64,000 nucleotides of DNA, taken from Tetmemena sp. SeJ-2015. Taxonomy: Eukaryota; Ciliophora; Spirotrichea; Sporadotrichida; Oxytrichidae. The position numbers and the translations under genes were made by a program. Positions 57,639 to 64,000 of the stretch are shown here, piece by piece. Position 1 is the stretch's first letter. Every line of letters begins with the position of its first letter. Under the pieces are notes generated by a model. That model had not been told where the DNA came from, searched no databases, and saw only the letters and a program-made list of their open reading frames with translations. The DNA is taken from contig JAJKFJ010022752.1 in the NCBI GenBank assembly GCA_027382625.1, positions 1 to 64,000 on the forward strand, given 5' to 3'.

Positions 57639-58953
57639 TCAGCCTAGATGAAATGAGAAGTCATCTATTTAATTAAAAAATATCATCTCTAGAACATCTT
57701 GTGTTGCAAATGCTTAGCACACTAGAAATATGGCATCTAGAAGTTATATAACCTCCTGCTTGTTCTAAATCAAATTTAGATTGCTGAAATTCTCACTCAA
57801 AAGCCGTTTTACTCTTTAATCTTTCTTTATAATCGCTACTACCAAAACAGGGAACTCAATTTACTGAGCATCTCCGTCTGAACTCGAAGCCTAAATAGTG
57901 AGACCCATTCTAGACTTTTGAACTGGATTGTTGCTCTTATTAATTTCCATCGTCAATTTAGACTTGAAGGTGTTAAATTCTTTCTGAGCCGAAGTTATCT
58001 TTGGACTGAACTGCTCCTCCATTGGTGCAGCTGGTATGCTCCCACAGTCATCTGCAGCGATAAACATCGAACTCTAATCTATATTTGCATCACCCTGTTC
58101 TTGTATATTTTCTTCCTGATTAGAATGATTACTAGAGTGATTTGCAATTTCCTTTTTGCTGTTTTCATTACCAGACTCTTTAACCTACTAACTTTGCAAA
58201 TGAGGATTATTAAGTTGGGAGCTAAGACGACTTTAAGAGCTAAATGGCTTTGCATTTGCAGCAATTTGAGGATTCCTGGAAAGAGATTTTGATGCATGGA
58301 TTTTAGAATTTAGAATTTCCTCTGCTTGTTATTTTATCAGTCTGCATCTTCTTACTTCTTCTATTATTTTCTTAACATAAGCTCAATAAAAATAGAATTA
58401 AAACTAATTCATATCCTAAAGCTTATTGTTTGAATCCACTATGATCATCCTCGTGATCTATCTAACCAGTTACTGTTTAGTTTATGCTTAAAATCTTGAT
58501 CATAGTTTTAGCATCCTGTTATTTCTAAGCACTTGACATGCCATCATCTTCATCTGATATGTTCGCAGCATCTTCGTCATTCTAGCTGATTGATTTAGTC
58601 CTTATGAGATTAAAATCATAGATCAATAAGATTATCGTGCTATTAAATCTTAGCATCACCACTTTATTCTTTCTCCTCTCTTAACTCATAATTTTGAACC
58701 AGAGATTATCTACTGTTGCTATCCTATTTCTTAGCTCTCATCAAAATTTATTTCTCATCTTCACTTGTTGTATGCTACTCATCGCTGCTCCCTTATCTCG
58801 CCTGCAAGAATTCTTCTTACTATCCCTGGAAAAATGAGGATGACTTTTGCATAAATTAAAAGCATAAATATCCATATCTTATATTCATATTTGCTGAAGG
58901 AGAAGAACTTGATAGTCTTCTATTCTTGGAGCGAAGGAGCCACTATTCATCAT
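57639..58953 (-). CDS. Unidentified S/N/Q-rich protein
   Basis: The minus-strand frame includes SSSSPSANMNIRYGYLCFQF, EEFLQARQGSSDEQHTTSED and a long clean block with SLSRNPQIAANAKPFSSQSR, KKEIANHSSNHSNQEENIQE, MFIAADDCGSIPAAPMEEQF and FNTFKSKLTMEINKSNNPVQ, ending near FHLGstop (TGA 57639-57641). Interruptions lie around 58290-58600. No family recognised. The start is about 30 bp from the divergent next gene. Confidence 0.5.
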
Positions 58954-58980
58954 GCTTTGTCTAGCTTTAAATAACTATCT

Positions 58981-60769
58981 ATGGCTCGTATTTAAAAAGT
59001 CTTCCTCCCTCAGTTAGTTTATAAAGATTGTCTCTCGCTTATTTATATCAGAAGGCGTGTCAATGCCTTCATCCTTTATTTAAGAAAGAGGACTTCTAGT
59101 TTTAGCTCTTTAATTCTGCCCTTGATAACTTTACAAAGCTGTTTAGCTAATCTTATTAGGAAACTCTAAATCAAAGACTTCAGATTAATGAGTTGGAGAA
59201 AGACGCTTTATGTCCGCTGTTTGGAATATTAAATGCTGGTTTAAGCTCATCTCTTTGCTATGACCTGCTGGATTTTGCAACTAAGAGAGTTTTGAAAGAC
59301 TTTTAAAAGTGGACAAATTAGGTGAAAGTATTGAATCATCCGGAGAGGAGATTGTCCCTAAATCAAAGGAAAGTTAAATTTTATAAGACCTCTAAGCTAA
59401 ATGTTGATTTAATTTCCAAGGGAGGTTATCTTATTATGCTGAAAGAGTTTGATTTGGCTCTTCTTAATAGAAGCACCAATCTTAGAAAATTCTCTACTTT
59501 ATTCATCTATCTTATCTTCCTTGAATTTCTTCGGGGAGCTCAAATTCTTCAAATTATTGATTTAGGTCTTTTCAAAAGTCTAATTTTGAACTTCTCCCTC
59601 TTCCTTTATCATTTCAGAGTTTCTGAGATTAGTGAAATATTTTTGCTGCTTACTTTGTAAGCTTCCTTAATTATGATTAAGTATACTTCTCTTCAGCTTA
59701 TTTTATTGATGTGAAGTTGAAGGACGATGCTTTTATTGAGTTTAAAAATCTTGATTAGAAATCTCATCAAGATGATCATCTTCAGAACTCTCCTCATTTT
59801 AATCGCTCTCATTCATGCCAGAGTAAAGTGATCTCTAGGGAAGAGTTTAATAGATAAAACATTTAAGAATTACATTAAGTATGCGTATATTTATATTGAA
59901 TAGATGTTGATTTATTTACTAGAAGCCTTGTTCTGGGATTTGCGCAAAGGTTCCAAGTCTTTGTAGATGATCTAGTATTAATTCTGAACATTCTTTTCCT
60001 CTCTCGCACTCAAAAAGTTTTCTTCGAAGTTTAATACAAAATTTTACTTATGAGTGTAAAACTATAAGTTGATCTTAGACATCAACCTTGCTCTCTAATT
60101 TGGGACTTCTATATCTTTTTCAGTTCTGTTCTATCTGAGTAAAGCTCCAACACTTTGATTTCTCATTCCCATATCCCTCTAACCTGCTGTTTTATGCTAA
60201 GTGAAGCCTTGGAAATGCGGTGTGCTCTTTTGGTGCATGAGACCTCTTCTTTGGAAGCTCTTGGGCTATTTTTAAGTTCTCAAGTTGTAATGATACTGCT
60301 GAATCTCTTGACCTTTTTAAATACAGAGCTAAAAATGAAGTAAAATTTAAACTTGGATGTGTACAGCTCGATTCTAGAGCATTTAGGCGCCTTCAGCATC
60401 GAGCTAAGTTTAGTCATTGAGATGCTCCTGCTTTTAAAAACTCTTGAGAAGTTGCCTTTTCTCAAATTAGAGAATGAGTTTGTAGTAGGGAGAGTTATAT
60501 GGGCAAATGTCTCTTGCCATCCTCCCTTCATCATCTATGTGGAGATGATTGATGTCTTCATTGCTGCTGATAATGGTGGTTATCATTCTGAGGTTGTTTT
60601 AGACTATGGCAAGTTGGAGAGAGTTCTGTCCAAACTTCCCTCCCTTCCGATTGAAGTCAAATTCCTGTCTACTAAAACTCGGTATCTACTTCTGATAGAG
60701 GTAACCACTTGCCAACGAACCAGTAATCTTCTTTATAAATATATGAATATAAAGGCACGAAATGTTTGA
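58981..60769 (+). CDS. Unidentified leucine-rich helical protein
   Basis: Starts MARIQKVFLPQLVYKDCLSL, then CQCLHPLFKKEDFQFQLFNS, NELEKDALCPLFGILNAGLS, SLNQRKVKFYKTSKLNVDLI, LKDDAFIEFKNLDQKSHQDD, CFMLSEALEMRCALLVHETS, SILEHLGAFSIELSLVIEML, YVEMIDVFIAADNGGYHSEV and a C-terminal VTTCQRTSNLLYKYMNIKAR, ending at 60769. Roughly 500 residues of helical, leucine-rich sequence suggest an alpha-solenoid. No named family. Interruptions lie near 59050, 59640-59700 and 59870-60115. Confidence 0.55.
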
Positions 60770-61080
60770 GGTTTAGGTAAGGAGACATGCGGAAGTGTAA
60801 TTGAGTTGACAGGACTAATTTGATTCAACACCTCCTAATTGGAATTTGGAATTATGGAATGGAAGAAACTCGTATTTCTCATCAACTCATTATGGTCTAG
60901 TGCAAATTAAACTGCCTCAATTTGGTTTCCTAAGATAGCTAAATGCAACGGACTAAGCTCACACTTATTCAAAATCTAATTACAAAATAAAAGTAAGTAC
61001 TCTGAGAGAAGCATTTAAAAGATTATGATGGAAAATTATAAGCTGACAATATATAGCAATGATAATTAATTATATCGAGC

Positions 61081-64000
61081 TCACAACAATTTAAAAATAT
61101 AAAAACATATTAGAAGCTTATATATTTTTAATTCGTAAGATAAACTAGATTTATTATGCAAGGGTTTAATATACCTACAAGTTTCAACGGGAAAATTTAA
61201 TCTACTATCCACAATTAAACAATTTAAATTTAATTTGAAAAGGTGCTTCATTAATCTTATTATTGAGAAAAACTTGGTCTCCTTGACCTTTGCTGACTGG
61301 CTGGCTTCGCTATTTTTTACTATTTCAGATTGAAGTTCTGCAAATTTATGAGCATTTGATTTTAATTCTTGCCCATTCTGGCTACTGGCCTCTCACGACT
61401 CTTACTCACATTCAGCGATTAGTTCAAATTTATAATAATTAAAAGGCTTAAATTAATACGGCGAAATTATATTTATCCCATAAAATAGAGATATAAAATT
61501 GTAATAGTTTTGTTACTGCTGCTATTGCTTTTAGAACTTTTAAAGCTTTGCGAAGAGGTCCTCGCTTGCTGGTGGATTCAGGCCGATTTAAAGTGAAGTC
61601 TTTTACGAAATATAGTTTCCTCCCAAGCTAGGAACAACATCATGGTCCTTGAGCATCATATAAGAGTTGAGATCATGCATGAGTGGAGATTCTCCTCTAG
61701 TTAGTGGTTGAGGAATCTTATCTCTCTAGCGTATAGGTTGCTGGGGGTTATGATATTAGTGAAGCTTAATCTTCTCCTGTGACTGCTCTGGAGTATTTTT
61801 CACGAAAGTTTTAGTGATGCGCTTGTGAATCATTATCTTGCTTTTATGGTCCATGCCCATTATCTAAGGCACCTCTTTGCTCATATCTCTCTCCTGCGCT
61901 TTCATTATCTTAGTTTTTAGCATGTAAGACATCTCCTTCTAGCTCACAATCTATCTCTCAAAACATTAAGGAATAGTTGTGTTTTAAGTTACACTACTCA
62001 ATTGATTAAATGTTACCACCTACTACTTATTGCTGCTAGTGCTGAATCATGGGCTGGAAGTCTCTGGGAAGTTCTATTTGAATTTAGTTTGTCTGGTTTA
62101 TAATCTGTTGCGCAAGTTGCTGGCCTGCGTTTCCACCCTCACCCTCGAAGTTTTTCCTGATTATTTGCATAACTTTCTTCTTCCTTCTCAGACTCTCCTC
62201 TCTAGGTTCATGAGACTGACCCTACCGCCTGTTAGTTCTCTCTGCTGACTTGGAACCGTTACTGCTGTGAGGCCTAGATTAGGAACTCGTGAAATTTATG
62301 ATGCCCTTAGGAAGTACGATCTTGTGTTTTGGGTTTGCAGAAGGGAGCGAAATCTGGTGATTTTAAATTGCCTAACTTATTATACTTGGATTAAGTTAAT
62401 TGATCCACATACACTAATATAATTAAAAGAAGAAGTTGCTATAGCTGTTACTATTGCTGCTAAAGTTGGTAAGCCTACAGTTTCTCACTCAAGAGAGCAG
62501 CAACATTGAATATACAAAATAGTTAGACATAAATTGATCTCAGGCCTCAGCTCTTCAATTGTAGTTATCTCTGCCCCTCCAAACGATCCATTACTCTTGT
62601 CACTGTGCTTAATTTGCTTAACAGTTTTTCCGCCTTTTCTTTTGGGGGAGTTAGGCATGGTGATGGATTTAGCCAGACCACTCGCAGTGATGTTGCCAGT
62701 CTACATTGAGCTGCCGTTACCAGAGGTAGGTTGGCGCTTTTTCAAGCTCAAGATAGACCTCCTATCTAGAAAGCTTTGCATAAGTTACTGGTTCATTTAG
62801 CTATAGTAAAAATCTCAGTAAATTTAATCATCCATAGCAAAATTTATATGAATAATTAATCCAATGCCTCAGAATAGAAAATTCGAAATTAAAAACCCAA
62901 AGGGAATCTGAGTGTCAAAGAACAAAGATTTCAAGCTTTCTTACCTTTCTCCAGCTCCCATCTTGGCAGAGTTGAATTATTGGAACTACTGTTGATTGAA
63001 GGGTTGGAAGACGGTACCTGTGAGAGTGCCATCTCCACTTGAGTGTTGATTGGTTTGCCCGAGTGAGCCCTTCTTATTAGGACCAGAGTTCCCGCTACTT
63101 GTCTTAGAGTGATCGTCATGAGTCATGAATAAATTATCAATAATATTTGACATTTCTTAATTTGAAAGAATGAATTATCTAATGCAACAGTTAGATTAAT
63201 TTATAACACTTCAAAAGCTATTGAGATCTATTGGCTTGCTTTTTTAATAAATATTAATCCAATAAGGATTGCAGCCATAATGAAAAGCCAATTTAAAATT
63301 TTATTCTAAGCTCTAAATCCAAGATTTCTTAGGCGATGGTTCAATACTTACTCCAAGTAACCTTTCTTCTTTAGATTTTTATCCCCTCTGTTGTCATGCG
63401 TCTAGAAGATCGGATCTAACAATTAATTATCGAAACTTGGCTGCATGCCTCCCGAATTTCCGCTCCCGATTATATTGGATATTTGCTAGTTGAGGGTCTG
63501 CTGATGATTACCAACGCTCTTCTGACTATGAATAAATTAGCTTCTCTTTATTGGTTTGAGATATCTCCATACTTGGCATTAAATAGAGATCTTTATAAAA
63601 TGAGTGACGTGACTTACCGCTCCTCTGCCTTGCCATAGCGTGGGTAGTTGAAATAAGTATTATTATACAACTGGTCTCCCATTCGATTGTCGCTAGTTGC
63701 GTATATAGCAGCCGCATCGAAGTTTTTTTCTACAAAGAATTTAGTAACTTGAAGATGACTTTAAAGCATTTAGAGTTTCTTTATGACTAGAAAAACTTAA
63801 TGCCAATTATTCTGAGTTCTTCATTATAGTTTTGAACTATTCCTTACTTTCATTTCTTATTAAAAAATAATAACCCCTTAGCATATGAAGCATATTTTTA
63901 ATTTGAGAAGGAGCTAAGGTTGGAAGAGTTGCCTGAAGATTTATAGCGCTTGTGGCCTCCAGATTTATTGCCCACCGAGCCTACACTATCGAAAGACTTG
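61081..64000 (-). CDS. Unidentified S/N/Q-rich protein, 5' end outside window
   Basis: Minus-strand blocks: SFDSVGSVGNKSGGHKRYKS at the window edge, FDAAAIYATSDNRMGDQLYN with NNTYFNYPRYGKAEER before a GTAAGT donor at about 63617, RERKFGRHAAKFRQLIVRSD, HDDHSKTSSGNSGPNKKGSL with FQPFNQQQFQQFNSAKMGAG before a GTAAG donor at about 62944, KAQERDMSKEVPQIMGMDHK, HNPQQPIRQRDKIPQPLTRG, LKDHDVVPSLGGNYISQKTS and SHQNGQELKSNAHKFAELQS near the 3' end. Polyglutamine encoded by TAA/TAG is prominent. No domain recognised. The 3' limit is approximate. Confidence 0.45.

Noticed and set aside
1..64000. Standard, Euplotes (TGA=Cys) or Condylostoma-like codes
   Set aside because: TAA/TAG are read through in conserved domains while conserved genes end in TGA, and Trp/Cys positions use TGG and TGC/TGT. 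Isolated in-frame TGAs are too few and not at conserved Trp or Cys sites.
1..64000. Somatic nanochromosome or telomere sequence
   Set aside because: No C4A4/G4T4 repeat tracts were seen, and many genes sit together interrupted by pointer-flanked inserts.
1..64000. tRNA, rRNA, CRISPR or bacterial operon features
   Set aside because: No cloverleaf, rRNA core motif, regularly spaced repeat array or ribosome-binding-site pattern was recognised by eye.

Overview
This window reads as germline (micronuclear) DNA of a spirotrich ciliate of the Oxytricha/Stylonychia type. The nuclear code is the ciliate one: TAA and TAG occur throughout conserved reading frames where glutamine fits, and conserved genes (centrin-like, EF-hand, CK2 alpha, DNA polymerase kappa, PAF-acetylhydrolase) end in TGA. 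The germline call rests on more than twenty places where a conserved frame is broken by a short, mostly AT-rich insert flanked by a 2-13 bp direct repeat, and where removing the insert plus one repeat copy restores the frame. That is the layout of internal eliminated sequences (IESs) between macronuclear-destined segments (MDSs), with the repeat as pointer. Species assignment is inference.

Layout. 0-6 kb: an unidentified open frame (0.96-1.74 kb), then a 4,075-bp GC-rich transposon-like element (1937-6011) with 42-bp terminal inverted repeats and an exact 8-bp target duplication. 7-18.9 kb: a multi-EF-hand protein, IFT20, an FHA protein, a PAF-acetylhydrolase-like lipase, two unidentified proteins, an SFT2-type membrane protein and a centrin. 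19-28.5 kb: a mitochondrial-type protein, a small charged protein, CK2 alpha, a low-complexity protein and a very large EF-hand/coiled-coil protein. 29-35.7 kb: DNA polymerase kappa, a WRAP53/TCAB1-like WD40 protein and a PG-rich axonemal-type protein. 36-46.6 kb: a PAQR receptor with a large inserted loop, two more PG-rich repeat proteins and several unidentified low-complexity or coiled-coil proteins. 46.6-53.3 kb: two SCRAMBLED genes, a SAMHD1-like HD-domain dNTPase and an AAAP-type amino-acid transporter, each with its N-terminal segment on + and the remainder on -. They are joined by 8-bp and 11-bp pointers present in inverted orientation. A 992-bp near-perfect palindrome sits inside the HD-domain gene and behaves as an IES. 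53.5-64 kb: unidentified Q/N/S-rich genes and one helical gene.

Many encoded proteins are ciliary, calcium-binding or telomere/DNA-metabolism related (centrin, IFT20, three PG-rich repeat proteins, EF-hand proteins, CK2, WRAP53-like, Pol kappa). Because ciliate somatic chromosomes are small, neighbouring genes here need not be co-expressed, and no operon logic is implied.

Limits: all junctions were found by eye. Exon, MDS and gene ends in the low-complexity genes are approximate. Several single-base frame slips at homopolymers may be assembly errors.
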